From the NCBI RefSeq assembly GCF_006517435.1, contig NZ_VHQG01000002.1, positions 886,799 through 950,798 on the forward strand: 64,000 nucleotides of DNA, read 5' to 3'. The notes under the pieces are model-generated. The model searched no databases. It was not told the origin of the DNA and saw nothing but the letters and a program-made list of their open reading frames with translations. The DNA is from Schumannella soli. GTDB taxonomy: Bacteria; Actinomycetota; Actinomycetes; Actinomycetales; Microbacteriaceae. Below are positions 45,300-53,912 of the stretch, one piece after another (the stretch's first letter is position 1; every line of letters begins with the position of its first letter). The position numbers and the translations under genes were made by a program.

Positions 45300-45305
45300 T
45301 ACGCT
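45300..45305 (+). promoter_or_regulatory. -10 box TACGCT of the small SPOR-like gene
   Basis: TACGCT ends 6 bases before the ATG at 45312 and decides for that ATG over the upstream one at 45282. Confidence 0.5.
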
Positions 45306-45311
45306 GGCGAC

Positions 45312-45485
45312 ATGACTGAATGGTGGTACAACCACAAGACGGGCGAGGTCGAAGAGGGCGCGCAGTCGCTCGGGTCGGACCGCGACGGTCCCTTCGCCTC
45401 CCGCGAGGAAGCCGCCCGGGCCCCGCAGATCGCCCAGGAGCGGGCACGCCAGTGGGCCGCGGACGAGGCCGCCGAGGGCGACTGA
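45312..45485 (+). CDS. Small SPOR-domain-like protein
   Basis: A 57-residue acidic protein reading TEWWYNHKTGEVEEGAQSLG, then DRDGPFASREEAARA. The W-Y-N-x-K-T-G-x-V-E-E-G pattern is that of a widespread actinobacterial family annotated as SPOR domain-containing. There is no membrane anchor. It is divergent from map and convergent with a small membrane-protein gene. Function is unknown. Confidence 0.8.
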   Translation: MTEWWYNHKTGEVEEGAQSLGSDRDGPFASREEAARAPQIAQERARQWAADEAAEGD

Positions 45486-45496
45486 TCCGAACCGCT

Positions 45497-45703
45497 TCAG
45501 CCGCGCGATGCCGGCCGGGAGCGCCGCAGCAGCCAGACGCCGACTCCGAGCATCCCCGACGCCGCGACGACGAGCACGAAGCCGAGGATCATCAGCGGCG
45601 CCTTGTCGCTCGCCGCACCCCAGATCAGCACGGCGATCGCGATCGCCAGCGACAGGCACTGCGTGATGATGACGCGCTTGGCCATCCGGCCCGGGTCGTT
45701 CAC
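45497..45703 (-). CDS. Small two-helix membrane protein
   Basis: A 68-residue protein with two hydrophobic segments (ITQCLSLAIAIAVLIWGAA and APLMILGFVLVVAASGMLGV). The tail is basic. The GTG start lies two bases after the panB stop, so it is in the panB transcript. An ATG 18 bases further in is a possible alternative start. No family was recognised. Confidence 0.7.
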   Translation of the reverse strand: MNDPGRMAKRVIITQCLSLAIAIAVLIWGAASDKAPLMILGFVLVVAASGMLGVGVWLLRRSRPASRG

Positions 45704-45705
45704 GC

Positions 45706-46521
45706 TCAGTCCTCGAAGCTGTGCTCGGCGGCCGGGAAGACGCCGCCCGTGACGTCGGCGGCGTAGGCGCGCGCCGCATCCTCGAGCGTCTGAGCCAGCT
45801 GGGCGTACTGTTTCACGAAGCGCGGCAGACGTCCGGTCGTCATGCCGGCCCAGTCGGTCCAGACCAGGATCTGTCCGTCAGTGTCGGGTCCGGCGCCGAT
45901 TCCGATCGTCGGGATGCTGAGCTCTTCGGTGACGCGCTTCGCCGCGGCGGCGGGCACCATCTCGAGCACGACGGCGAATGCCCCCGCATCCTGCACGGCG
46001 TGCGCGTCGGCGAGCAGCTGCTCGACGCCCGCACCGCGGCCCTGCACGACGTGGCCGCCGAGACCGTGCTCGCTCTGCGGCGTGTAGCCGATGTGGCCCA
46101 TGACCGGGATTCCGGCCTCGACGATGCGGCGGATCTGCTCGGCGCTGCGCACGCCGCCCTCGAGCTTGACCGCGTGCGCGCGCGTCTCCTTCATGAAGCG
46201 GAAGGCCGTGTGCAGCGCGTCATCGGTGCCGGTCTCGTAGGAGCCGAAGGGCAGGTCGGCGACGACGAGCGCGCGCTTGACGGCGTTCGCGACGGAGCGG
46301 GCGAGCGGGATGAGCTCGTCGACCGTGATCGGCAGCGTCGTGTCGTAGCCGAGCACGTTGTTGCCGGCGGAGTCGCCGACGAGCAGGAAGTCGATCCCGG
46401 CGCGGTCGAAGATCCCGGCCGTGAGCTGGTCGTAGCTCGTCAGCCCGGTGATCTTCAGGCCCTGCTGCTTCGCGTTCTGGAAATGCCGGGTGCGAACCCG
46501 CTTGACCACCTCGTCTGCCAT
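45706..46521 (-). CDS. panB: 3-methyl-2-oxobutanoate hydroxymethyltransferase
   Basis: A 271-residue TIM-barrel enzyme making ketopantoate, the first committed step to pantothenate and coenzyme A. Key motifs are [32 protein letters not shown] with metal-binding Asp, the catalytic Glu in [12 protein letters not shown], and [19 protein letters not shown]. The start follows a TAGGCT by 7 bases, which excludes the longer N-terminus. It shares its transcript with the small membrane protein downstream. Confidence 0.96.
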   Translation of the reverse strand: MADEVVKRVRTRHFQNAKQQGLKITGLTSYDQLTAGIFDRAGIDFLLVGDSAGNNVLGYDTTLPITVDELIPLARSVANAVKRALVVADLPFGSYETGTDDALHTAFRFMKETRAHAVKLEGGVRSAEQIRRIVEAGIPVMGHIGYTPQSEHGLGGHVVQGRGAGVEQLLADAHAVQDAGAFAVVLEMVPAAAAKRVTEELSIPTIGIGAGPDTDGQILVWTDWAGMTTGRLPRFVKQYAQLAQTLEDAARAYAADVTGGVFPAAEHSFED

Positions 46522-46528
46522 GCGCTCG

Positions 46529-46534
46529 AGCCTA
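46529..46534 (-). promoter_or_regulatory. -10 box TAGGCT of panB (leaderless)
   Basis: Minus strand TAGGCT, 7 bases before the ATG at 46521. Confidence 0.6.
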
Positions 46535-46557
46535 GACCCGCGCATCCGACCGTTCCG

Positions 46558-47244
46558 TCAGACGGTCTCGGCCTCGAGGTGACGCAGTCCGCTGCGGGTT
46601 CCGCGTCGCGCCTCGTGCCGCAGCGAGGCCGCGACGAGCAGCGCCTGCGCCAGCAGGTAGAGGGCCATGATGACGGCGTCGGAGAGCGGGCCCTCCAGCA
46701 GCCCCGGCACGAAGAGCCGGCCCGCGAGCAGCGAATCGGAGGCGACGAAGGAGGCGCCGCCGAGTGCGAGCACGACCGAGCCGCGGGTCGCGACCGCGGC
46801 CATCCCGCCGAGAGCGAGTCCGTACACCGCGAGCGGGATGAGCATCCCGCCGAGATACGGCGCGAGCAGCACGAGCAGCGCGACCCACCAGGCGGGATAG
46901 GCGAGCGCCCACCACGACAGCCGGTGGCGGTAGGCCACGAACATCATGGCCAGATAGGCGACGTGGGCGAGCAGGAAGAAGCCGAGGCCGACGGGGAGGT
47001 CGCCGATCGTGACGTCACCGATCCAGGAGAACAGCACGCCGGCGAGCAGCAGGACGAGCGGCAGGATGCGGCCGCGACGGCCGATCACGATGATCGGCAG
47101 CGCGAGCATCGGCATGAGCAGCGGCTTCGTCGCCGAGTCGATCACGGCCAGCTCGGGCAGCTTGCTGGCCACGTGGACGATCGCGATGACGGCGAACGGC
47201 AGGAACGACAGCACCGCGATGCGCGAGCTCGGGCGGTCGGTCAC
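46558..47244 (-). CDS. YhhN-family membrane protein (lysoplasmalogenase-like)
   Basis: A 228-residue protein with about eight hydrophobic segments. GDVTIGDLPVGLGFFLLAHVAY, near residue 75, is the conserved acidic region of the YhhN/TMEM86 family, whose characterised members hydrolyse the vinyl-ether bond of lysoplasmalogens. SDSLLAGRLF, further on, is the second acidic site. Start at the GTG preceded by TACCTT at 6 bases, shorter than the maximal frame. Whether this aerobe-like host makes plasmalogens is unknown. Confidence 0.85.
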   Translation of the reverse strand: MTDRPSSRIAVLSFLPFAVIAIVHVASKLPELAVIDSATKPLLMPMLALPIIVIGRRGRILPLVLLLAGVLFSWIGDVTIGDLPVGLGFFLLAHVAYLAMMFVAYRHRLSWWALAYPAWWVALLVLLAPYLGGMLIPLAVYGLALGGMAAVATRGSVVLALGGASFVASDSLLAGRLFVPGLLEGPLSDAVIMALYLLAQALLVAASLRHEARRGTRSGLRHLEAETV

Positions 47245-47250
47245 CCCGCG

Positions 47251-47256
47251 AAGGTA
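47251..47256 (-). promoter_or_regulatory. -10 box TACCTT of the YhhN gene (leaderless)
   Basis: Minus strand TACCTT, 6 bases before the GTG at 47244; it selects this start. Confidence 0.5.
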
Positions 47257-47292
47257 TCGCGCGAGGGGGAACGATCGGTCCACCGCGGGCGT

Positions 47293-47322
47293 GTCCGGGC
47301 GAGCGTCAGTGCCTGCCCGGAC
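47293..47322 (-). terminator. Hairpin downstream of nadE
   Basis: An 8-bp stem GTCCGGGC/GCCCGGAC with a 14-base loop, 27 bases after the nadE stop on the minus strand. No U tract. Confidence 0.45.
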
Positions 47323-47348
47323 CCGGGAGCCGCCTCAGCTCGCCCGAC

Positions 47349-49082
47349 TCAGCGCGTCGGTCGGTACGTGATCGGCAGACGCCGGTCGCGCCCGAAGGCC
47401 ATGCCCGAGATCTTCGGTCCGATCGCGCCCTGCCGGCGCTTCCACTCCGAGCGGTCGACGAGCTTGGTGACGAAGTCGACGGTCTCGGGGTCGTAGCCGG
47501 CCTCGACGAGCTCCTCGCGCCCCTGGCGCTGGGTCACGTAGCGCTCGAGCATCTCGTCGAGCAGCTCGTAGGGCGGCAGCGTGTCCTGGTCGGTCTGATC
47601 GGGCCGCAGCTCGGCGCTCGGCGGCTTCTCGATCGAGGCGGCCGGGATGGGCTCCACCTCGCCGCGGGAGAGCGCGTGCGCGTTGCGCCAGCGCGCCAGC
47701 TCCCACACCAGGGTCTTCGGAACGTCCTTGATCGGCGCGAAGCCGCCCGCGGCATCCCCGTAGATCGTCGAGTAGCCGACCGAGACCTCGGTCTTGTTGC
47801 CGTTGGTGAGCGCCAGGTGGCCGTCGCTGTTGGACGCGGCCATCCAGATCATGCCGCGGATGCGCGCCTGCAGGTTCTCGGCGGCGACGCCGGTCAGGTG
47901 CAGCTGCTCCTCGATCGGGGTGACGAGGTCGGCGATCGGCTCGACCGAGTAGTGCAGGCCGATCCGTTCGGCGAGATCGCGCGCGTCGTCCTTCGAGCCG
48001 TCGGAGCTGTAGCGGCTCGGCATCGATATGCCGTAGACGCGATCGGCGCCGAGGGCGTCGGCCGCGAGGGCGGCGACGACGCTCGAGTCGATGCCGCCCG
48101 AGAGCCCGAGCACGACGCTCGGGAAGCGGTTCTTCTCCACGTAGTCGCGGAGGCCCAGAACGAGGGCGTTCCAGATCTGCTCGCGGTCGTCGGGCAGCTC
48201 GGCGATGTCGCGCCCGAGCTCTCGACGGTCAGAGGGGGAGTCGGTGTCGATCTCGACGCGCCGCACCGCGTCCGGCAGCGGCGTGTCGGTCGCCGCCTCG
48301 GGATCCACGTCGACGATGAGCAGATGCTCGCGGAACTGCGGCGCGCGGGCGAGGATCTCGCCGGCGCCGTCGACCACGACGCTGTCGCCGTCGAACACGA
48401 GGTCGTCCTGGCCGCCGACGATGTTCACGTAGGCGACGATCGTGTCCGTCTCGACCGCGCGGCGGGTCACGAGGGGGAGGCGCACCTCGTCCTTGTCACG
48501 CTCGAAGGGGCTCGCGTTGACGACCAGCAGCAGGCCCGCATCCGCGCTGAGGACCCGGCCGACCGGGCCTCCGTCGCGCCAGAGGTCCTCGCAGACGATG
48601 AGCGCGACATCCACGTCCTTGATGCGCAGCACGAGCAGCTCGTCGCCGGGGATGAACACGCGGTACTCGTCGAACACCGAGTAATTGGGCAGGTGGTGCT
48701 TCGCGTAGCGGGCGACGACCTGGCCGCGGTGCAGCACGCTCGCGCAGTTCTGCGCGATCGCCGTCGGGGCGTTCGAGGTGCCGATCAGGCGCGGCGAGTG
48801 GGGGCCGTCGGGGTGACCGACCACCACGACCAGCTCGCCGAGTCCGGCCTCGTCGAGTCGGGCGGCCAGCTTCGCGACCGCCTCACCGCTCGCGCGGAGG
48901 AATCCGGGCTGCGCGGCCAGGTCCTCGATCGGGTAGCCGGAGAGCGCCATCTCGCCCGCGGCGAGGATGTCGGCGCCGGCGGCGGCGGCGTCACGGGCGG
49001 CGGCGAGGATCTGCTCGGTGTTGCCGGCGAGGTCTCCCACCACCGGGTCGGTCTGAGCGAGTGCCAGTCGGAGGCGGGGCAT
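47349..49082 (-). CDS. nadE: Glutamine-dependent NAD+ synthetase
   Basis: A 577-residue two-domain enzyme for the last step of NAD synthesis. The N-terminal nitrilase domain has the triad Glu44 (AAGEMALSGYP), Lys128 (YAKHHLPNY) and Cys164 (LIVCEDLWRDG), which frees ammonia from glutamine. The C-terminal synthetase has the P-loop LGLSGGIDSSVVAAL and TNGNKTEVSVGYSTIYGD. A TAGGCT lies 6 bases before the ATG. It is divergent from glnA with only 35 bases between them, so the two promoters overlap. Confidence 0.97.
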   Translation of the reverse strand: MPRLRLALAQTDPVVGDLAGNTEQILAAARDAAAAGADILAAGEMALSGYPIEDLAAQPGFLRASGEAVAKLAARLDEAGLGELVVVVGHPDGPHSPRLIGTSNAPTAIAQNCASVLHRGQVVARYAKHHLPNYSVFDEYRVFIPGDELLVLRIKDVDVALIVCEDLWRDGGPVGRVLSADAGLLLVVNASPFERDKDEVRLPLVTRRAVETDTIVAYVNIVGGQDDLVFDGDSVVVDGAGEILARAPQFREHLLIVDVDPEAATDTPLPDAVRRVEIDTDSPSDRRELGRDIAELPDDREQIWNALVLGLRDYVEKNRFPSVVLGLSGGIDSSVVAALAADALGADRVYGISMPSRYSSDGSKDDARDLAERIGLHYSVEPIADLVTPIEEQLHLTGVAAENLQARIRGMIWMAASNSDGHLALTNGNKTEVSVGYSTIYGDAAGGFAPIKDVPKTLVWELARWRNAHALSRGEVEPIPAASIEKPPSAELRPDQTDQDTLPPYELLDEMLERYVTQRQGREELVEAGYDPETVDFVTKLVDRSEWKRRQGAIGPKISGMAFGRDRRLPITYRPTR

Positions 49083-49088
49083 GCCGCT

Positions 49089-49094
49089 AGCCTA
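49089..49094 (-). promoter_or_regulatory. -10 box TAGGCT of nadE (leaderless)
   Basis: Minus strand TAGGCT, 6 bases before the nadE ATG, within the 35-base gap to glnA. Confidence 0.6.
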
Positions 49095-49117
49095 ATGACC
49101 GAGCAGAAAGGGCCTGC

Positions 49118-50455
49118 ATGGACAAGCAGCGTGACTTCGTTCTCCGCACCATCGAGGAGCGCGGAGTGAAGTTCGTGAGGCTGTGGTTCACCGATGTGGT
49201 GGGCACCCTCAAGTCGGTCGCCCTGGCACCCGCCGAGGTCGAGGGCGCGTTCACCGAGGGCGTCGGCTTCGACGGCTCGGCGATCGAGGGCCTGACGCGC
49301 ACCTCCGAGGCCGACGTGCTCGCGATCCCCGATCCCACGACATTCCAGATCCTGCCGTGGCGCGGCGACGTCGATCCGACCGCGCGCATGTTCTGCGACA
49401 TCACGACGCCCGACGGTCAGCCGGCGATGGCCGATCCGCGCAACGTGCTCAAGCGCACCCTCGCGAAGGCGGCCGACCGCGGGTTCACGTTCTACACGCA
49501 TCCCGAGATCGAGTTCTACCTGCTGAAGTCGTCGCAGATGGAGAACGGCCAGCCCGTTCCCGTCGACCGCGCCGGCTACTTCGACAACGTGCCCGGCGGC
49601 ACCGCGCACGACTTCCGCCGCCGCAGCGTGCGGATGCTCGAAGACCTGGGCATCTCGGTCGAGTTCAGCCACCACGAGGCGGGCCCCGGCCAGAACGAGA
49701 TCGACCTGCGCTACGCCGACGCGCTCACCACCGCCGACAACATCATGACCTTCCGCACGGTCGTGAAGGAGGTCGCGATCGAGCAGGGCTGCTACGCGAC
49801 GTTCATGCCGAAGCCGTTCTCCGGCCAGCCGGGCTCGGGCATGCACACCCACGTCTCGCTCTTCGAGGGCGACAGCAACGCCTTCTACGACGCCTCGGGC
49901 GAGTACCAGCTCTCGCGCATCGGACGTCAGTTCGTGGCCGGGCTGCTGCAGCACGCGCCCGAGATCACCGCGATCACGAACCAGTTCATCAACTCCTACA
50001 AGCGCCTCTGGGGCGGTGACGAGGCTCCGAGCTACCTCACCTGGGGTCACAACAACCGCTCCGCGCTCGTGCGGGTGCCGATCTACAAGCCGGGCAAGGG
50101 CCAGAGCGCGCGCGTCGAGTACCGCGCCCTCGACTCGGCCGCCAACCCCTACCTCGCCTACTCGCTCATCCTCGCGGCCGGGCTCAAGGGCATCGAGGAG
50201 GGCTACGAGCTGCCGGCCGAGGCCGACGGCGACGTGTGGAACATGAGCGACGGCGAGCGTCGCGCGCTCGGCTACGCCCCGCTGCCCGCGAGCCTCGACC
50301 GCGCCCTGCGTCTGATGGAGGAGAGCGAGCTAGTCGCCGAGACGCTCGGCGAGCACGTCTTCAACTTCGTGCTGGCGAACAAGCGCCGCGATGTGGCCGA
50401 ATACCGCGCCCAGGTCACCCCCTACGAGCTCGCGAGCAACCTCGAGATCCTCTGA
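49118..50455 (+). CDS. glnA: Glutamine synthetase (GlnA2-type)
   Basis: A 445-residue type I enzyme joining ammonia to glutamate. Motifs: DGSAIEGLTRTSEADVL (latch region), FYTHPEIEFYLLK (metal Glu), MPKPFSGQPGSGMHTHVSLF (ATP site), and ARVEYRALDSAANPYLAYS (glutamate-site Arg). The length is shorter than the roughly 475-residue main GlnA1, and the gene lies beside glnE, as the actinobacterial glnA2 paralogue does. The segment aligning with the adenylylation loop reads EEGYELPAEADG; whether its Tyr is modified is uncertain. Confidence 0.95.
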   Translation: MDKQRDFVLRTIEERGVKFVRLWFTDVVGTLKSVALAPAEVEGAFTEGVGFDGSAIEGLTRTSEADVLAIPDPTTFQILPWRGDVDPTARMFCDITTPDGQPAMADPRNVLKRTLAKAADRGFTFYTHPEIEFYLLKSSQMENGQPVPVDRAGYFDNVPGGTAHDFRRRSVRMLEDLGISVEFSHHEAGPGQNEIDLRYADALTTADNIMTFRTVVKEVAIEQGCYATFMPKPFSGQPGSGMHTHVSLFEGDSNAFYDASGEYQLSRIGRQFVAGLLQHAPEITAITNQFINSYKRLWGGDEAPSYLTWGHNNRSALVRVPIYKPGKGQSARVEYRALDSAANPYLAYSLILAAGLKGIEEGYELPAEADGDVWNMSDGERRALGYAPLPASLDRALRLMEESELVAETLGEHVFNFVLANKRRDVAEYRAQVTPYELASNLEIL

Positions 50456-50500
50456 CCCTCGACCCGCCTGCCGGGTCCGCACGCTGAAACGAGCAGTCGC

Positions 50501-53452
50501 ATGAGCCGCCCCGCGCCGAAGCTGTCGGAACTCGCCCGGCTCGGGTTCTCCGAGCTGAGCGAGGCGGGTCGCCTGATCGGCGAGGTGCCCGAGTCGACGC
50601 TGCCGCTGTTCGCCGGCGCGGCGGATCCGGATGCGGCGCTGCGGCTGCTGATCCGGTTGCGGGAGCGCTCGGCTGCGGACGTGGATCGCGTGCTCGCCGA
50701 CCCCGAGTCGGCCGAGCGTCTCGTCCGGCTGATCGGCGCGTCGGAGGGGCTCGCCGACTTCCTGCTGCGGCGGCCGGAGGCCCTCGACGCGCTCGAGCAT
50801 CCGCTGCTCGTCCCGCTCGATCACGACGCGGCGCGCGCCGTGCTCGCCGACGCGGTCGACGGGGGAGCGGATGAGGTCGCCTGGGTGCGCCTTCGGGTCG
50901 CCTACCGCCGCGAGCTGACCCGTCTCGCCTCGTGGGATCTGTCGAGCTCCGACGCCGTCGCCGTGCTCGACACGGTCGCCGCCGGTCTCGCCGATCTCGC
51001 GAGTGCCGCGCTCGACGTGGCGATCGAGATCGCCCGACGCGCGAGCCGCTTCCCGGCCGAGCAGGTCGCCGCCACCCGCTTCTCGATCATCGCGATGGGC
51101 AAGACCGGCGCGCGGGAGCTCAACTACCTCAGCGACATCGACGTGATCTACGTCGGCGACGCGCGCCGCGACGCCGACGGCACTCCGGTGCTCGGCGACG
51201 ACCGCGCCGTCGAGATCGCGACCCGCCTCGCGATCGACACCCAGCGCGTCGTCAGCGAGCTCGCGGTCGAGCCGGCCCTGTGGGAGGTGGATGCGAACCT
51301 CCGCCCCGAGGGCAAGGACGGCGCGCTCGTGCGCACTCTCGACTCGCACCGCGCCTACTACGACCGCTGGGCGAAGAACTGGGAGTTCCAGGCCCTGCTG
51401 AAGGCGCGACCGGTCGCCGGCGACGCCGACCTCGGCGACGAGTACCTGCAGCGCATCTGGCCGCTGGTCTGGACGAGCGCCGGCCGCGACGGCTTCGTCG
51501 AGTCGGTGCAGGGGATGCGCGAGCGCGTCACCGACAACATCCCGGCCGACGAGGTCGACGTGCAGATCAAGCTCGGCCCGGGCGGACTGCGCGACGTCGA
51601 GTTCACGATCCAGCTGCTGCAGCTCGTGCACGGCCAGCACGACGAGAGCGTGCGGCGGCGGTCGACGCTCGATGCGCTCGAGGCCCTCGCCGGCAGCGGT
51701 TACGTCGGCCGCGCCGAGGCGGCCGAGTTCTCGCGTGACTACCGCACCCTGCGCGTGCTCGAGCACCGCATCCAGCTCAGCCGGATGCGCCGCACGCACC
51801 TCATGCCGCGCGATCCCGATGCGCTGCGCGCCCTCGCCCGCACGAGCGGCCTCGCCGCCTCGGGCGACGCCCTCATCGAGGCGTGGCAGCGGATCAAGAT
51901 CGAGGTGCGCGGCCTGCACGAGCGGCTCTTCTACCGTCCGCTGCTCTCCGCCGTCGCGGGTCTGCCCGACGAGGACTTCCAGCTCACCAGCGAGCAGGCC
52001 GAGGCGCGGCTGTCGGCAGCCGGCTTCCGCGATCCGCGCGGGGCGCTGCACCACATCGCCGCGCTCACCTCCGGCGTCTCGCGCCGCGCCGCCATCCAGC
52101 GCACGCTGCTGCCGGTCATGCTCTCCTGGCTCTCCGACGGGCCCGATCCCGACTACGGCCTGCTCGCCTTCCGCCGACTCAGCGACGATCTCGGCGAGGC
52201 GTACTGGTTCCTGCGGATGCTCCGCGACTCCGCGGGCGGCGCCCGTCGCCTGACCGACGTGCTCTCCAGCTCGCGCTTCGTCGGCGTGCTCTTCGAGCGC
52301 TTCCCCGAGGCGGCCGCCTGGCTCGAGAACGACAGCGAGCTGCGTCCGCGCTCGGCCGCGCTGCTCGCCGAGGAGACCGCGGCGACTCTCGCCCGGCACC
52401 GCGGTGACGTGGATGCGGCCGCCCTCGCCCTGCGCACCGCCCGACGCCGCGAGGTGCTGCGACTCGCCCTCGCGGGGATCGTCGGCGTGATCACGGTCGA
52501 GGAGCTCGGACGCAGTCTCAGCGAGATCACCGCGACCCTGATCGACGGCATCCTCACCCTCGCACGACGCGACACCGAGGGGCTCGAGTTCGCGGTCATC
52601 GCGATGGGGCGCTTCGGCGGCGGCGAGCTCGGCTTCGGCAGCGACGCCGACATCCTCTACGTGCACCGGCCGACCAGCGCGACGCCGGAAGACGCGCAGA
52701 AGCAGGCCGAGAAGATCGTGCGCGAGCTGATCCGCCTCAGCGAGGATCTGCGCCTTCCGCTCGAGCTGGATGCGGGCCTGCGCCCGGAGGGCAAGAACGG
52801 CCCGCTCGTGCGCTCGCTCGACTCCTACCGCGCCTACTACGCGCGCTGGTCGCTCACGTGGGAGGCGCAGGCGCTGCTGCGGGCGAGCGTCGCCGCCGGC
52901 GATCGCGATCTGGCCCTCGACTTCCTGCACATGGCCGACGACATCCGCTACCCGGCGTCGATCCCCGAGGCGGATGTGCGCGAGGTCAAGCGCATCAAGG
53001 CCCGGGTCGAGTCGGAGCGGCTGCCGCGCGGCGCCGACCCTGCACGGCACCTCAAGCTCGGTCGCGGCTCGCTCAGCGATGTCGAGTGGCTGGTCCAGCT
53101 CATCCAGCTGCAGCACGCGGCCGCGGTGCCGGCGCTGCGCACGACGTCGACACTCGACGCCCTCGCGGCTGCCGTGGCGGCCGACCTCGTCTCCGCCGCC
53201 GATGCCGATCGCCTCCGTGACGCCTGGTTGATCGCCTCGCGCGCCCGGTCGGCCCTCACGCTGTGGACGGCGAAGACGGGCGATGTGCTGCCGACCGAAC
53301 GCCAGGCGCTGGAGGGCGTCGCGCGGCTGCTCGCCTACCCGGCCGGGGGAGCGAACGCCCTCGACGAGGACTACCTGCGCACCACCCGCGTCGCGCGTCA
53401 GGTCTTCGAGACGCTGTTCTACGGGCCGCGGCTGTCGTCGACGCAACGCTGA
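50501..53452 (+). CDS. glnE: Bifunctional glutamine synthetase adenylyltransferase/deadenylase
   Basis: A 983-residue regulator of glutamine synthetase. Both nucleotidyltransferase halves are intact: GKTGARELNYLSDIDVIYV at about residues 200-218 for removal of AMP, and GRFGGGELGFGSDADILYV at about 705-723 for attachment. Each has the D-x-D pair. The gene follows glnA by 45 bases and probably shares its transcript. Confidence 0.97.
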   Translation: MSRPAPKLSELARLGFSELSEAGRLIGEVPESTLPLFAGAADPDAALRLLIRLRERSAADVDRVLADPESAERLVRLIGASEGLADFLLRRPEALDALEHPLLVPLDHDAARAVLADAVDGGADEVAWVRLRVAYRRELTRLASWDLSSSDAVAVLDTVAAGLADLASAALDVAIEIARRASRFPAEQVAATRFSIIAMGKTGARELNYLSDIDVIYVGDARRDADGTPVLGDDRAVEIATRLAIDTQRVVSELAVEPALWEVDANLRPEGKDGALVRTLDSHRAYYDRWAKNWEFQALLKARPVAGDADLGDEYLQRIWPLVWTSAGRDGFVESVQGMRERVTDNIPADEVDVQIKLGPGGLRDVEFTIQLLQLVHGQHDESVRRRSTLDALEALAGSGYVGRAEAAEFSRDYRTLRVLEHRIQLSRMRRTHLMPRDPDALRALARTSGLAASGDALIEAWQRIKIEVRGLHERLFYRPLLSAVAGLPDEDFQLTSEQAEARLSAAGFRDPRGALHHIAALTSGVSRRAAIQRTLLPVMLSWLSDGPDPDYGLLAFRRLSDDLGEAYWFLRMLRDSAGGARRLTDVLSSSRFVGVLFERFPEAAAWLENDSELRPRSAALLAEETAATLARHRGDVDAAALALRTARRREVLRLALAGIVGVITVEELGRSLSEITATLIDGILTLARRDTEGLEFAVIAMGRFGGGELGFGSDADILYVHRPTSATPEDAQKQAEKIVRELIRLSEDLRLPLELDAGLRPEGKNGPLVRSLDSYRAYYARWSLTWEAQALLRASVAAGDRDLALDFLHMADDIRYPASIPEADVREVKRIKARVESERLPRGADPARHLKLGRGSLSDVEWLVQLIQLQHAAAVPALRTTSTLDALAAAVAADLVSAADADRLRDAWLIASRARSALTLWTAKTGDVLPTERQALEGVARLLAYPAGGANALDEDYLRTTRVARQVFETLFYGPRLSSTQR

Positions 53453-53912
53453 CCTCAGCCCCTCCCGCGCTCACCCGTCCACCCGCGACACGCCCGACAT
53501 CGGCCCGCGAGAGCGCGTGAGCAGAACTTTCTTTCACTGATTTCGGCCTCACCGCTCTCGTCCCCCGAATGAGGGTCGCACGTACCCCGATCGAGCGGCG
53601 GCGGGATCGGGACACCCGCCGCCCGCGAGGACAGCGCGCCGCGACGCACGGTTGCGAAGGCATTCTGACCGGGGATTTCGGCGGGCGTCACAGAAGTGCC
53701 GACGGCAGAAATGCGGACACGGGCCAGCGCGTCAGCCATTCGCCCGACCGGGGTAGACCGGTCATCCGCGTCGACCTCGACACGCCAGCGGGGGCGACCG
53801 AGGGGTGGTCTTGCGGTTTCACCCGCCGACTGCTCAGGATGGGCGCACCTGCAGCACCGTCCAGGTCCCCGACGTCGCGGACACCCCTCCCGTCGCGTGA
53901 AAGCGGGGTCTC
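53453..53912. other. 460-base gap upstream of the exopolysaccharide genes
   Basis: No gene with convincing codon bias was found on either strand. A patch at 53521-53551 is clearly richer in A and T than its surroundings (AGAACTTTCTTTCACTG), and TTGCGA at 53651 plus AT-rich spots to 53670 could be promoter elements. A long regulatory leader for the synthase gene is likely, but no riboswitch or operator was recognised. Confidence 0.4.
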